In this document: in pieces, positions 9,960 to 19,430 of the stretch | How positions within the stretch are numbered: position 1 is the first letter of the stretch | How the letters are laid out: every line of letters begins with the position of its first letter | NCBI GenBank assembly: GCA_964638715.1 | Contig: CAZWZF010000006.1 | Location: forward strand, 1-64,000 | Reading direction: 5' to 3' | From: JBAXQQ01 sp037131695 | Lineage (GTDB): Bacteria > Armatimonadota > Hebobacteria > CAIYQO01 | Length of the DNA stretch: 64,000 nucleotides | The notes under the pieces: generated by a model | Database searches by the model: none | What the model saw: the letters and a program-made list of their open reading frames with translations, nothing else | Told to the model about the DNA's origin: nothing | Made by a program: the position numbers and the translations under genes

Positions 9960-10033
9960 TAATGTTTTTGAATACATAATTTTTAAAGATTTATCTATAA
10001 AGTTGTTAACTATTAAAATTGATTATTTTTCTA

Positions 10034-10102
10034 TTGACATATAGGGTGTGACATTTTATACTTAATATTAATCATTGCAGACAGGTTTTATGCAATGATT
10101 AA
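10034..10102 (+). promoter_or_regulatory. Near-consensus promoter and 5' leader hairpin of second pilin-like gene
   Basis: TTGACA (10034-10039), a 17-bp spacer and TATACT (10057-10062) form an almost perfect sigma-70 promoter. Directly at the expected transcript start, TTAATCATTGCA (10068-10079) and TGCAATGATTAA (10091-10102) form a perfect 12-bp stem with an 11-nt loop. A 5'-terminal hairpin may protect the mRNA from decay or act as an operator. Confidence 0.7.
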
Positions 10103-10122
10103 TTTAAAGTAAGGAGCATCAT

Positions 10123-11496
10123 ATGCAAAAAAAATCAGGCTTTACTCTGATTGAACTCTTAGTAGTGATTGCCATTATTGCAATCCTCGCCGCCATACTA
10201 TTCCCTGTCTTTGCCCGGGCACGTGAAAAAGCACGACAAACTACCTGTACCAGCAACCAGCGGCAAATCGCCGCATCTATACAAATGTATGCGCAGGATC
10301 ATGATGAAATGCTGCCTGCAACAACTACTGTTTGGTCAGACATTAAAGTTGATCCGGGTGTATTGATATGTCCGACGTTGGGAAAATCGACTCCCAATGG
10401 ATACGTGTATTACTTCAAGTGTGACAATCTTTCAATTGGACAAGTGGCCGACCCAACTTCTTACCCGTTGACCACTGATGGTGCCGCCCCCAATAATGTT
10501 GCAACACTGTCCGCACATATTGCTTACCGGCATTCCAATCAGGCAATGGTATCATATATAGATGGGCATGTGGCACCGACAACTTATATAGCATTCAGTA
10601 CTGATATGAGCAATCTCGCTTATACCGCATCAGCAACTGGCTTTCTTCCTGACCCGGGTGCTTTAGGCCAGGGATCTTCCGGAGGCATTATCGATGGTTC
10701 AGAATTTGATTGGTTTTCTGGTGCAACTTCACCACGCTTATTTTCTGCCACCACTATGCAGCCATATATAACCTGGAGCAGTGATCAGACTATTCGTCAG
10801 GTTCGTGTTTTTGAAGATGTAACGTCAGCTTATGACCGGGTCATGATTGATACTTTAAAATCCGGTGGCAGTGCTGCTAACGAAAGTGATTGGCAGAATC
10901 AAAAAGATACCGGCACGGGATTTAATAGTCGTGTGTATGATGCGGATTTGGGATCAGCAATTATCACCCGTGGAGTACGCGTTCGTGTATTCAAATCAGC
11001 AGTTGATGTTTGTGTTGGTGAAGTACAAGTATTTGGTCCACAACCAAGTAATAGTACCTTAAAAACCGGACGTCTTACTCCGGCGAGTATCACGGCAAGT
11101 TCCACGAATACTACTTACACAACTACTAACCAGGCTATCGACGCTAACTATGGTACTCGCTGGTTGTCAGCGACACCAGCTCTAAATACCGGAACAACTT
11201 ACACACTTGATATCACCTATAATAGTCCAAAGCTAATTAATGGGATATCTTATCTATTCTGTCCGCAAGGTGGTTATTCCGACATGCCAACCCAATGGAC
11301 ATTGAAGGTAAACCAGGGATCAGGATTTCAGACTTTGGATACATTTACAAAATCCGGAAGTAGATTATTTTATTTCTATAACTTTTCACCTGCAATATCA
11401 GCACAAAATACGACTATCAGATTGGAAGTGCCAGAATCTGCAGTTACAAATGGTTTAGCTGTTTGGGAATTTGATGCATTCAGCCTTGACCGGTAA
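10123..11496 (+). CDS. Type IV pilin-like protein with discoidin-like tail (paralogue 2)
   Basis: The 457-residue protein begins MQKKSGFTLIELL and has the same pilin head as paralogue 1 (QDHDEMLP, LICPTLGKSTPNGY, YIDGHV). The C-terminal half, about residues 300-457, contains ITASSTNTTYTTTNQAID and YGTRWLSA followed by LDITYNSPKLINGISYL. That is the pattern of an F5/8 type C (discoidin) carbohydrate-binding domain. The inference is a surface-displayed pseudopilin whose tail binds a glycan. AAGGAG lies upstream of the ATG. The gene has its own strong promoter (10034-10062) and is probably a separate unit from paralogue 1. It ends 24 bp before a likely terminator. Confidence 0.84.
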   Translation: MQKKSGFTLIELLVVIAIIAILAAILFPVFARAREKARQTTCTSNQRQIAASIQMYAQDHDEMLPATTTVWSDIKVDPGVLICPTLGKSTPNGYVYYFKCDNLSIGQVADPTSYPLTTDGAAPNNVATLSAHIAYRHSNQAMVSYIDGHVAPTTYIAFSTDMSNLAYTASATGFLPDPGALGQGSSGGIIDGSEFDWFSGATSPRLFSATTMQPYITWSSDQTIRQVRVFEDVTSAYDRVMIDTLKSGGSAANESDWQNQKDTGTGFNSRVYDADLGSAIITRGVRVRVFKSAVDVCVGEVQVFGPQPSNSTLKTGRLTPASITASSTNTTYTTTNQAIDANYGTRWLSATPALNTGTTYTLDITYNSPKLINGISYLFCPQGGYSDMPTQWTLKVNQGSGFQTLDTFTKSGSRLFYFYNFSPAISAQNTTIRLEVPESAVTNGLAVWEFDAFSLDR

Positions 11497-11519
11497 AATG
11501 CAGTTTTAACTATATCGAT

Positions 11520-11562
11520 AATATCCCGGTCATAAATGACATTTTTGGTCGGGATATTTTAA
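11520..11562 (+). terminator. Probable intrinsic terminator after pilin paralogue 2
   Basis: AATATCCCG (11520-11528) pairs with CGGGATATT (11550-11558), followed by a short TT-rich stretch. The loop contains a smaller hairpin (GTCAT-aa-ATGAC). It lies between the pilin-like gene and the dehydrogenase on the same strand. Confidence 0.5.
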
Positions 11563-11598
11563 ATTTGACTTAATAGATTTTGCAAAGGAAAATTAATC

Positions 11599-12642
11599 GT
11601 GGCAAAAAAACTAATCATGTCTGCCCCCGGACAAGTGGACTATATCGAGATTCCTGTTGGCAAACCCGGTCCCGGACAGGTGCTGGCGCGTACCGTCATC
11701 AGCGGTATCAGCCACGGTACAGAAATGACCGCGTACCAGGGGGTCAGTCCGTTTATTACCAAAGGGATGACTGCCGAACGCACTTTTCGCGATAAATTGC
11801 CGGAAGACCCGGATTTTTACCCGTTTAAATACGCTGGTTATGATGCGGTAGGGATTGCCGAGGCAATCGGCGAAGGTGTGAAAAAATACCAGGTTGGCGA
11901 TCGGGTCTGGTGCGAAATTACTCACCAGACTGAGTTTCTATTTAATGAAGATGCACCGAATGCATTTAAACTGCCGGACACCATTTATAATGATGAAGCG
12001 TTAATGCTGAACCTGACCAGTGTTTCTTATGGCGCAGTGTTGGACGCGGAGATTAAGCTGGGTGATGCAGTGCTTATCATTGGCGGCGGCACAGTGGGGC
12101 AGATGGCGGTACAGATGGCAAATCTCAGCGGGGCACGCCTGGTGATTTTGGTCGAACCGTTGGCGGAACGCCGCGCATTCGCAGAATCGCACACTCCGGT
12201 AGTAACTATCGACCCGAAAGCGGTGGAATCGCTGGCGAAAACTGTATGCGAAATAAATAACGGCGCGTTTCCAGATGTGGTAATTGAATGTACCGGGGTA
12301 GTCGCCGGTTTGAAAGGTGCTGTTCAATGTGCCGGTGTTGCTGGTGTGGTGATTGCGGCAGGTTTTTATGCCGGCGGTTCACCCTCTTTCTCTTTTGGCG
12401 AGGAGTTTCTGCATAACCGCATAACTATCCGCGCATCAATGACCAAGTGGGGGTGCCCGTCGCGCTTTAATCGCTGGGATACCAACCGCATCCTGAAAGA
12501 AACCTGCCTGATGATGGCTGCCCGCAAGCTGAACCTGAATAATTTCGTCTCAGCACGCTACCCATTCCTTGAAGCGAAAACAGCCTACGAAGCCATCCAA
12601 TCCGAACCATCAAAATATTTGAAAGTGGCTTTGACGTATTGA
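11599..12642 (+). CDS. MDR superfamily (zinc-type alcohol dehydrogenase-like) oxidoreductase
   Basis: The 347-residue protein has a GroES-like N-terminal domain, then a Rossmann fold with GGGTVGQMAVQMA near residue 157. In the N-terminal loop, the usual zinc-ligand region CGICGTD reads SGISHGTE, so the catalytic zinc cysteine is absent. That fits the MDR subgroup that includes BchC-like proteins, which use NAD(P)H without the standard zinc site. The start is GTG at 11599, with AAAGGAA 8 nt upstream; no better ATG exists. It is followed on the same strand, after a large inverted repeat, by Gfo/Idh/MocA and URO-D genes. A sugar or sugar-derivative oxidation role is inferred from those neighbours. 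Confidence 0.85.
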   Translation: MAKKLIMSAPGQVDYIEIPVGKPGPGQVLARTVISGISHGTEMTAYQGVSPFITKGMTAERTFRDKLPEDPDFYPFKYAGYDAVGIAEAIGEGVKKYQVGDRVWCEITHQTEFLFNEDAPNAFKLPDTIYNDEALMLNLTSVSYGAVLDAEIKLGDAVLIIGGGTVGQMAVQMANLSGARLVILVEPLAERRAFAESHTPVVTIDPKAVESLAKTVCEINNGAFPDVVIECTGVVAGLKGAVQCAGVAGVVIAAGFYAGGSPSFSFGEEFLHNRITIRASMTKWGCPSRFNRWDTNRILKETCLMMAARKLNLNNFVSARYPFLEAKTAYEAIQSEPSKYLKVALTY

Positions 12643-12670
12643 ATTACAAGGGCAAGGGATAGTCGTGTAA

Positions 12671-12832
12671 AAAAGTCAGTCACCGTGTGTAAAGGGACGC
12701 AAGTCCGGCTTGATTTACGATAATCTTTCATTTTTATTACTCGCCAATCAAGAGATTAGTGTCCCCGGGGTGATATCTTTGCAGTAAATCGAGCCGGGCT
12801 TCACCCTTTTCCACACGGTGACTAAATCTTTT
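12671..12832. repeat. Large fold-back element, about 40-bp inverted arms
   Basis: The arm at 12678-12718 (AGTCACCGTGTG...GATTTAC) pairs with the arm at 12784-12823 (GTAAATC...CACACGGTGACT), with only a few mismatches over about 40 bp. Outer AAAAG/CTTTT (12671 and 12832) extends the match. The 65-nt centre has its own weak TAATCT/AGATTA pairing. It fills the gap between the dehydrogenase and the Gfo/Idh/MocA gene. It could be a MITE-like element or a structured RNA; no open reading frame is inside. Confidence 0.7.
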
Positions 12833-12899
12833 AACAAAAATAAAATTTAATCATGCCAATCCTGTTAATCCTGTCAAAATTTTGAATGGAAAATACATT

Positions 12900-13937
12900 A
12901 TGAAACTATTTCAACCTGACATATCGCCATGTCTGCCACAAAAGCTGAATTACGGCATTGGCATAATCGGCGCGGGGAGCATCGTGCAATACGGACACAT
13001 GCCAGCGTATCGCAAAGCTGGCTTTAACGTGGTCGGCATTGCCTCGCGCAGCGCAGAATCGGTAGAAAGCAAAGCTAACACCTGGAATATTCCCTGGCGA
13101 AGCACTGACTGGCGCGCCTTGCTTGATTTACCGCAAGTGCAGATTGTTGATGTAACTTATCCATTTGATGAAGAGCGGTTGGAAATTGTCCGGGAAGCCG
13201 CCATGCGGGGCAAGCATATCCTGATGCAAAAACCGATGGCGCACACCATGGGTGCCGCACAGGAAATGGTGGATATTGCCGACCATTATGGCGTATTGCT
13301 GGCAGTAAACCAAAACGCGCGCTGGTCGCCGCAATACCGCGCGGTGAAAAAGGCAATTGATGATGGATTATTGGGTGATGTATATCTGCTGGTACACGAA
13401 ATGCAGAATAACCAGGATGCCGCCGACTGGTTCGTCAACCGCTGGTACGGACAGGCGGAACGTTTTCAAATAATGGAATATTCGGTGCATCACCTTGATT
13501 TGATGCGTTTCTTGACCGGGTTGGAGCCAGAACGCGTTAAAGCATCCATCGCGAAAAAGCCCACCCAGCGCGGCAGCGGAGATATGATAGCATCAATCCA
13601 ACTGGAATTCCCCAACCAGGCACTGGGCATTGTTGTTGATGATAATACCGCTTACCCGCCTGCCGGCGTCTTCTCCCGTTTTAAAATAGAGGGTACAAAA
13701 GGCATCATTATCGGCGAGGCAATGAGCAATGTCAGCCTGCAAATCCAGTCGGAACTGCTTGGCGAGGATGTGCAGGAAGTCGAATTGGATGGCCAGTGGT
13801 TCCCCGACGGTTTCATCGGCACCATGGGAGAATTAATGTGCGCCATCGAAGAAAAACGCGAACCAGCCATCAGCGGACGCGATAATCTGAAGACCCTTGA
13901 ACTGATTTTTGCCGCATATAAGAGTGCTGAAAGATGA
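12900..13937 (+). CDS. Gfo/Idh/MocA family oxidoreductase
   Basis: The 345-residue protein has an N-terminal Rossmann nucleotide-binding motif GIGIIGAGSIVQYGHMPAY (about residues 18-36) and the family's (E/Q)KP motif as LMQKPMAHT near 112. The C-terminal alpha/beta domain follows, with YSVHHLDLMRFLTG. Members oxidise or reduce sugars, inositols and their derivatives with NAD(P). The ATG at 12900 is favoured over an upstream TTG at 12882; both have weak ribosome sites. Its stop overlaps the start of the next URO-D gene by 4 bp (ATGA at 13934), so the two are translationally coupled. The substrate is unknown. Confidence 0.88.
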   Translation: MKLFQPDISPCLPQKLNYGIGIIGAGSIVQYGHMPAYRKAGFNVVGIASRSAESVESKANTWNIPWRSTDWRALLDLPQVQIVDVTYPFDEERLEIVREAAMRGKHILMQKPMAHTMGAAQEMVDIADHYGVLLAVNQNARWSPQYRAVKKAIDDGLLGDVYLLVHEMQNNQDAADWFVNRWYGQAERFQIMEYSVHHLDLMRFLTGLEPERVKASIAKKPTQRGSGDMIASIQLEFPNQALGIVVDDNTAYPPAGVFSRFKIEGTKGIIIGEAMSNVSLQIQSELLGEDVQEVELDGQWFPDGFIGTMGELMCAIEEKREPAISGRDNLKTLELIFAAYKSAER

Positions 13938-15004
13938 AAACCGTCTTAACCCCGCGAGAACGCACAGAACTGGCATTGCAGCATCAGCCAACTGACCGGG
14001 TGCCAGTTTCGTTGATGGGGTCATATATTAACCCGCCAGCCCGGAAAGAATTGAATGAATACTTGCTCGCTTCCCGCGGTATTGATGTTGACGCATATTT
14101 AAAGCCAATCATTGATGTCGTTGCGGTTGCGCCGCGTTATATTGGACCAGAGCTTTCTGCAGGTACAGATATTTGGGGTATTCATCGCAGCCAGCAGCAA
14201 GCTGGTGTAGAATTTTATGATGAGATAGATAATTACCCATTGGCTGATGTCACAGATATCAACGACTTATGCAACTTTCGCTGGCCCGAATCTGATTGGT
14301 TTGATTATACCGTGATTCCTGAACAAATTACCGCTATCCGCACCACCGGTGACTATGCCATTTGGTATTATGGCTCCGGAAATATCTTTGAAACTACCTG
14401 GTATATGCGCGGTTTCGAACGTACTTTTATGGATTTTTACGATAACCCTGAGCTTGCCCATGCCATCTTGCAAAGGGTAACCGATTTTTACATTGATAAT
14501 TATCGAAAAGCATTGGAAGTCGCTAACGGGGAAATTCTACTGGCATTTACCGGTGATGACATTGCCGGCCAGCAAGGATTGCTGATGTCCCTTGATAGCT
14601 GGAAAGAGTTCATCCAACCCTGTCATCAACGCCTGAACGCCGCTATCCATGAGTTTGGATGCAAAGTAATTTACCACTCGGACGGCGCGGTGATGAATGC
14701 AGTTCCCGGATTAATTGACATGGGTATTGATGTACTGGAATCTTTACAATTTGATGCTGCCGATATGGATCCGGCATTGCTGAAATCTCTTTATGGTGAA
14801 AAATTGTGCTTCGCCGGCGGCGTCAGCGTACAGCATACGCTGCCATTTGGCACTGCAGATGACGTCCGAAAAGAAGTTAAACACCTTATAAGCACCCTTG
14901 GCAATCAAGGCGGCTACATATTAGGACCTTCCCACAGCATCCAGGGTGGCACACCACCGGAAAATGTGGTGGCGATGTTTGATACAGCAGTAGGTGAAAT
15001 ATAA
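13934..15004 (+). CDS. Uroporphyrinogen decarboxylase family protein, zinc cysteines not conserved
   Basis: The 356-residue protein opens with LTPRERTELALQHQPTDRVP and carries the family motifs FAGGVSVQHTLPFGT and GGYILGPSHSIQGGTPPENV. Compared with the paralogue at 6673, HSCGD reads HSDGA and CGPDH reads LGPSH. The Cys ligands are therefore replaced by Asp and Leu/Ser, and the metal-dependent chemistry of MtaA-type proteins is doubtful. It overlaps the Gfo/Idh/MocA gene by 4 bp and is almost certainly co-transcribed with it, which suggests a shared sugar-related pathway rather than haem synthesis. The stop codon is followed at once by AT-rich AAATTGCAAATGGCAAATT repeats. Confidence 0.85.
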   Translation: MKTVLTPRERTELALQHQPTDRVPVSLMGSYINPPARKELNEYLLASRGIDVDAYLKPIIDVVAVAPRYIGPELSAGTDIWGIHRSQQQAGVEFYDEIDNYPLADVTDINDLCNFRWPESDWFDYTVIPEQITAIRTTGDYAIWYYGSGNIFETTWYMRGFERTFMDFYDNPELAHAILQRVTDFYIDNYRKALEVANGEILLAFTGDDIAGQQGLLMSLDSWKEFIQPCHQRLNAAIHEFGCKVIYHSDGAVMNAVPGLIDMGIDVLESLQFDAADMDPALLKSLYGEKLCFAGGVSVQHTLPFGTADDVRKEVKHLISTLGNQGGYILGPSHSIQGGTPPENVVAMFDTAVGEI

Positions 15005-15278
15005 ATTGCAAATGGCAAATTGCAAATGTAAAATTAAAAATGCAAAATAAAAATTATTGGCTTGCCTATACCCGGAAGCAAGCGTAAAACGTGGCGTCAC
15101 CGTCCCGGTGACGTTAGCTGCACAAGAGAATGCTAAACGCTGAAATTTATTCGCGGTTCATCCTTCTTCCGAGCGGGACGCTCTGGCCACCTCTCAAGAG
15201 AAGAGTAAAATTACGAATTACGAAAATTAATAAAAAAATGTCAATTGTCAATTGTCAACTGTCAATTTTTTTCACTCT
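15005..15278. repeat. Repeat-rich gap between convergent genes
   Basis: No gene is seen. The left part is AAATTGCAAATGGCAAATTG-type low-complexity sequence. A strong hairpin lies at 15096-15112 (GTCACCG-TCC-CGGTGAC). The right part (15230-15290) is ATTGTCAATTGTCAACTGTC followed by CACTCTTCACTC, the reverse of the purine-rich tail that carries the stop codon of the penicillin-binding protein. Confidence 0.6.
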
Positions 15279-16670
15279 TCACTCGCTCCACGCTTCCGCG
15301 ACTTTTGCGGCTACTGGGGCGGCTATTTTACCGCCGGTGCCGCCGCGTTCCAAAACTACCGCAAATGCGATTTTCGAGGTTGTACCGTTAACTTCTTTCT
15401 CGGCAAAGCCGATGAACCAGGCGTGGTCGTCGCCGCCTATCTGTTGTGCAGTGCCGGTTTTGCCAGATATGCGCACGTTGCGCAGGTTGGCGCGAGTGCC
15501 AGTGCCGGATGTTACCACGCTGCGCATCATCTCTGCCAATTTTTGCGCGTTGTTCATATCCATGGGGTTATCAAGCGTTTCCGGTGAAAATAGCTGTGCG
15601 GGTTTACCCGGTTTTTGTATTTTATCAATCATGTACGGGCGCATCAGCACGCCGTCATTTGCCACTGTGGCGGCGACCATTGCCATCTGCAGCGGAGTTA
15701 CCGTGACGGTACCCTGACCAAAGCCGATTTGTGCCAGTTCGCCTTCGGGGATGAATCTTTTTTCATTAATCAGCCGGCTTTTTTTCACCGTCAGCGGAAA
15801 ATAGCTCATCCAGTCGCGGTTAAAACCGAATTTTTCCACACTGGATTCCAGTTTGTCAAAACCAAGGTTGATAGCAGTACGGGCAAAGTAATAATTGCAG
15901 CTATAAGTGAGTGCCTGCTGCATGGCGATGGTACCGTGGTGTTCGCCATGATAATCAGTAATTTTAATTTTATCGTAAACAGTGTTGCCTTCACAGGTAT
16001 AGGTGGTCTCCGCCGATGTCGGGTCGTCCTGCAGTGCTGTCGCCGCCGTGAGTACCTTCATAGTACTGCCGGGAGGATACAGGCCGGCGATAGCGCGGTT
16101 GGTCATACTGCCATCATCGCCTTTTTTGCTTGGGTCGTTGATATCAAATGTCGGACTGGTCGCTAATGCTAATACCCGTCCGCTGGCTGGTTCGATAACG
16201 GCCACTGCACCCCGCCGGTTGTCCAGCGCGGCATAAGCGGCATTTTGCAGTTTTAAATCTATCGTCAGGGTGACATCTTTGCCGCTGCGCTTGTCGCCGC
16301 TCAAAATACGGGCAATTTCCGCGCTGTCAAACTGTTTTATTATCCCTGCAAGTTCGCTGTTTAACGCTTTTTCTACCCCGGCGCGGCCATATTTGGGATT
16401 TACGTAACCGATGATGCCGGATAGCGAAAATGGGTCGGCATATTTCCGCACTCGTCCAACCGTCCAGGCTAATTTTTGTCCGCTGCAGTCATAAATAGTG
16501 CCGCGCGGTATGCTCTGTTCGGTGCGCATTGCCCGCCGGTTAGTAGGCAAATCCGCCAGAAAACCGGCGCGCCACAAATGCCACTGCGCCTGCCAGCACA
16601 GCATGAATACAAATAATATTGAGATTAAAAGATACATGCGGCGAATCCGCACATCCAATTCATTTTCCAC
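15279..16670 (-). CDS. Class B penicillin-binding protein (transpeptidase), short PbpA/PBP2-like
   Basis: The 463-residue protein has one N-terminal membrane segment (about residues 12-30), then PRGTIYDCSGQKLAW, the opening of the pedestal domain. A transpeptidase domain follows with all three active-site motifs: STMK (Ser near 202), SCN near 258 and KTGT near 402. No PASTA domains are present. It cross-links peptidoglycan outside the membrane. The length and motif order match short PbpA-type proteins, which often pair with a SEDS protein; here the FtsW homologue lies 31 kb away. The start is GTG at 16670; a Met at residue 12 is an alternative. It begins 51 bp after the GH116 gene on the same strand. 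The stop TGA is inside a GAGTGAAGAGTGAA repeat. Confidence 0.9.
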   Translation of the reverse strand: MENELDVRIRRMYLLISILFVFMLCWQAQWHLWRAGFLADLPTNRRAMRTEQSIPRGTIYDCSGQKLAWTVGRVRKYADPFSLSGIIGYVNPKYGRAGVEKALNSELAGIIKQFDSAEIARILSGDKRSGKDVTLTIDLKLQNAAYAALDNRRGAVAVIEPASGRVLALATSPTFDINDPSKKGDDGSMTNRAIAGLYPPGSTMKVLTAATALQDDPTSAETTYTCEGNTVYDKIKITDYHGEHHGTIAMQQALTYSCNYYFARTAINLGFDKLESSVEKFGFNRDWMSYFPLTVKKSRLINEKRFIPEGELAQIGFGQGTVTVTPLQMAMVAATVANDGVLMRPYMIDKIQKPGKPAQLFSPETLDNPMDMNNAQKLAEMMRSVVTSGTGTRANLRNVRISGKTGTAQQIGGDDHAWFIGFAEKEVNGTTSKIAFAVVLERGGTGGKIAAPVAAKVAEAWSE

Positions 16671-16721
16671 AGATAAAGATTACCGCGATGAGAGAAAGAC
16701 GTCAACTTTTTTGGTGTTAAC

Positions 16722-19430
16722 CTACCCAACTTTAATCTCAACCGCCTCATCTTGCCCTAATTTCATGGTTTCACCAAATATCACAGCATTGCCTTCGCGC
16801 TTTACGGCAACGCCATTCGCGGTGATATTTCCTGCTGGCAAGTCTGCTATTTCCAGACGTTTCAGTTGCTGGCTGCCGTATTTTACCGTCAGGGTAAATT
16901 TACCGGCGGCGATGTCCTGCTGGTAGGTTCCCCAACCGGTGCTGGTGGACCAGAAGGTGGTGTATTTGTCGGCATTTATCTTTGGCGCAAAGCCAAGAGT
17001 GGCGGCGGGAAGGCTGTAGGTGAAACCATCCAACGCCAGTTTTACCGACCATGACGCCATTGCCCGGGCGTAATGATGACCGCATTCTATCTGGTTCCAG
17101 GGGTTGCGGTTGTTGCCGGCATAACGGTCGCTGACCGCTTTTACAATGGTTAAACCCTCGTCTACCCAACCTTCATATACCAGGTGGGCGGCGACATGGT
17201 ATTCAATGCCGGTCCATACCTCGTCGGAATAGACAAATGGCAGTGCAGGACGATTGCCATGCGGCCAGGAACACAGCAGCAGGCCAGCCTCTTCATTCAA
17301 CGCGTATACCCGCTGAACGTTATTAAAATCGCCGATTGGAGCGCGGAAGTTATTTTTGAATATCGATAGCAAAGTGGTACGGACATTATCCTGATTCAAT
17401 AAATACCCAAGTCCGGCGACATGGGATGCCCATTGTCCCAGCAATTGGTCAGACAGGCAGCCTTCGCCATACTGGTATTTCGGCACCATGGTATTGCCGG
17501 ACATGGCGGATTTTTTGCCGCCGGGCGACTGTTTGCACTCACAGGCGGGTCCGCAGCAATCGCTTTCCGGACTTCGCAATACTTCCGGTACAGTTACTTC
17601 GGGTATCACATCGACTTTTTGTATGTAATACTCGCCATTCCACAGTTCCGCGTCTACCTTTGTCCGACCGCTTTCATAAATTGCGTGGTATTCGGCGGCT
17701 TTATCATTCTCGCCCAGGTAGCGGGCAATCTCTTCACATGACCGCAACGCCCCCAAGTACATGGCAGTACACATGGTATTCGGTCCAAAGAACTCGATGT
17801 CGTAAGTATTATGCTGTTCGCCTTCCATCACACCATCTTTGTTCGGATCCCATAGCGAGTCAATGCTGCGTTTTTCGTTGTCTGATGCGTTTATCACTCC
17901 GGCCCCGCCGCCTTGCATTTTATCCGGCGTCATTGTCCAGGCGTATTCCAAGGCGCATTTTACATTCGGCCATATCTCGCGGAGAAAATCGTCATCGCCA
18001 GATAACTGCCAATCGCGGTAAACCTGAATTATGGTACCCATTTGTCCATCGGCGCACGGCTTAAAATCCCACAACTTGCCGCCGGGGGGTAGACTGGTGC
18101 GGAACGCCATGTTGCCGGTTTCCCGAGTGTTGTATAAAAACTCGGTGCGGCGCATGGTGCGTTCCAACTGCGGAAATAAAAATGCCACCGCCTGTTCGTA
18201 ATTCCAAACGTGAGTGCAGGAACCGTGACAGCAACCAGCCTTGTCGCCGCATCCTTCCCAGGCAAAAAAGTTGCCATTCGCCAGCAGGTAGCAGGTATTG
18301 GTGCGCATGATGCTTGCCTGGCTGGTGATTGCTTCCAACAGGTAATCCGGCAAAGTATTGGCAAAAATCGACTGCTGCCAGCGTGTGGTTTCATCGCGAA
18401 GACGCGGCAATGACGAATTAATATAATCTGCTACTGCCCAGGCGTCGCGATAATGGACACTAACATAATTATCCAGTACAGCGGGCAGGTTTTCCATATT
18501 ATCGCGCCATGGATTGTCCAACTTGGGGAAATGCCAGGTGATATATACCGGCAAAGTAACGGAGCCATTGGCAGGGACAACGGCATGTAAAATTATCGAC
18601 GCGACATCGCCGTTGTGCGGGCCAGGATCGGCATCCAGCACCTGGGCAACCTTTCCTGTGGCGGCGAAGTTATCCCAGAACAGGTGCGCTTTATCCCACC
18701 AGCCGCCGCGATACCAGCGGGTGACGCAATCGGTCTTTGCCCACGGCGAACTTATCGCGATGGTGCCGGTATTACCGCAATTAACATTTTCATCGGGATG
18801 GGACATCAATATGCCGCGCAGGTTTCCCGCTGCCTGGTAGCTGTTTAAAGCGCCATTGCCAATCTTTTTCCCATTGGCATCACTTTTCGTCAGAGGATTA
18901 ATCATGCTTGCAGCCAGTGAAATTTCAACCGGTGTGTTCGTCGGGTTGCTGATGGTCCATTCAAATATTGCGGTTGGTATCGCGCTGTCATGCACATTCA
19001 GTGGTATGAACGGGTTCCACGCGGTTAATTCTGCCGTAACGGCGACATCTTTGTCTGACAGATTTAATGTCGCGACTGGGTATTCACCCTTAAAAGTGAC
19101 ATAGCTGAAGCGGGAAACACCGCTTAATTCTCCCGGCGATTCGCCAAATCCGCTGCGGTATGGCGTAGGAATCTTCCCTTCCAGTATCTTCGCCACCGGG
19201 ATGCCGCCTTCTGGCTTTGCCCACAGCGCGAAAAATGAGAAAGGCACTGTATTACCCTTGTCAGGATGATTAAAAATCTCAAAATCCCGCAAATTACCGC
19301 GCCCGCCCAGGCTGATAGTGCCGGTGCCGATGCCACCCAAAGGAAAAGCAATCTCACTCAACTGCTCCCCGGTAAAACGGCGCTGCCCGCCTTGGCGGTG
19401 CAGCACATCATCTGTAAATGCCCTGGTCAT
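16722..19430 (-). CDS. GH116 family glycoside hydrolase (beta-glucosidase/glucosylceramidase-like)
   Basis: The 902-residue protein has the GH116 N-terminal beta domain (SEIAFPLGGIGTGTISLGG, residues 25-43). The C-terminal (alpha/alpha)6 catalytic domain holds CTHVWNYEQAVAFLFP near 415 and HNTYDIEFFGPNTMC near 560, regions expected to hold the catalytic Glu and Asp. Bacterial members cleave beta-glucosides and beta-xylosides. No signal peptide is seen, so a cytoplasmic role is likely. A cysteine-rich insert (DCCGPACECKQ) near 630 is unusual and may bind metal. GGGAGAA precedes the ATG. The gene lies in a same-strand series after GH10 and LacI, suggesting joint use of plant glycans. Confidence 0.9.
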   Translation of the reverse strand: MTRAFTDDVLHRQGGQRRFTGEQLSEIAFPLGGIGTGTISLGGRGNLRDFEIFNHPDKGNTVPFSFFALWAKPEGGIPVAKILEGKIPTPYRSGFGESPGELSGVSRFSYVTFKGEYPVATLNLSDKDVAVTAELTAWNPFIPLNVHDSAIPTAIFEWTISNPTNTPVEISLAASMINPLTKSDANGKKIGNGALNSYQAAGNLRGILMSHPDENVNCGNTGTIAISSPWAKTDCVTRWYRGGWWDKAHLFWDNFAATGKVAQVLDADPGPHNGDVASIILHAVVPANGSVTLPVYITWHFPKLDNPWRDNMENLPAVLDNYVSVHYRDAWAVADYINSSLPRLRDETTRWQQSIFANTLPDYLLEAITSQASIMRTNTCYLLANGNFFAWEGCGDKAGCCHGSCTHVWNYEQAVAFLFPQLERTMRRTEFLYNTRETGNMAFRTSLPPGGKLWDFKPCADGQMGTIIQVYRDWQLSGDDDFLREIWPNVKCALEYAWTMTPDKMQGGGAGVINASDNEKRSIDSLWDPNKDGVMEGEQHNTYDIEFFGPNTMCTAMYLGALRSCEEIARYLGENDKAAEYHAIYESGRTKVDAELWNGEYYIQKVDVIPEVTVPEVLRSPESDCCGPACECKQSPGGKKSAMSGNTMVPKYQYGEGCLSDQLLGQWASHVAGLGYLLNQDNVRTTLLSIFKNNFRAPIGDFNNVQRVYALNEEAGLLLCSWPHGNRPALPFVYSDEVWTGIEYHVAAHLVYEGWVDEGLTIVKAVSDRYAGNNRNPWNQIECGHHYARAMASWSVKLALDGFTYSLPAATLGFAPKINADKYTTFWSTSTGWGTYQQDIAAGKFTLTVKYGSQQLKRLEIADLPAGNITANGVAVKREGNAVIFGETMKLGQDEAVEIKVG

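Noticed and set aside
15615..16166. 183-codon plus-strand frame inside the penicillin-binding protein
   Set aside because: Antisense to the transpeptidase domain; no independent evidence.
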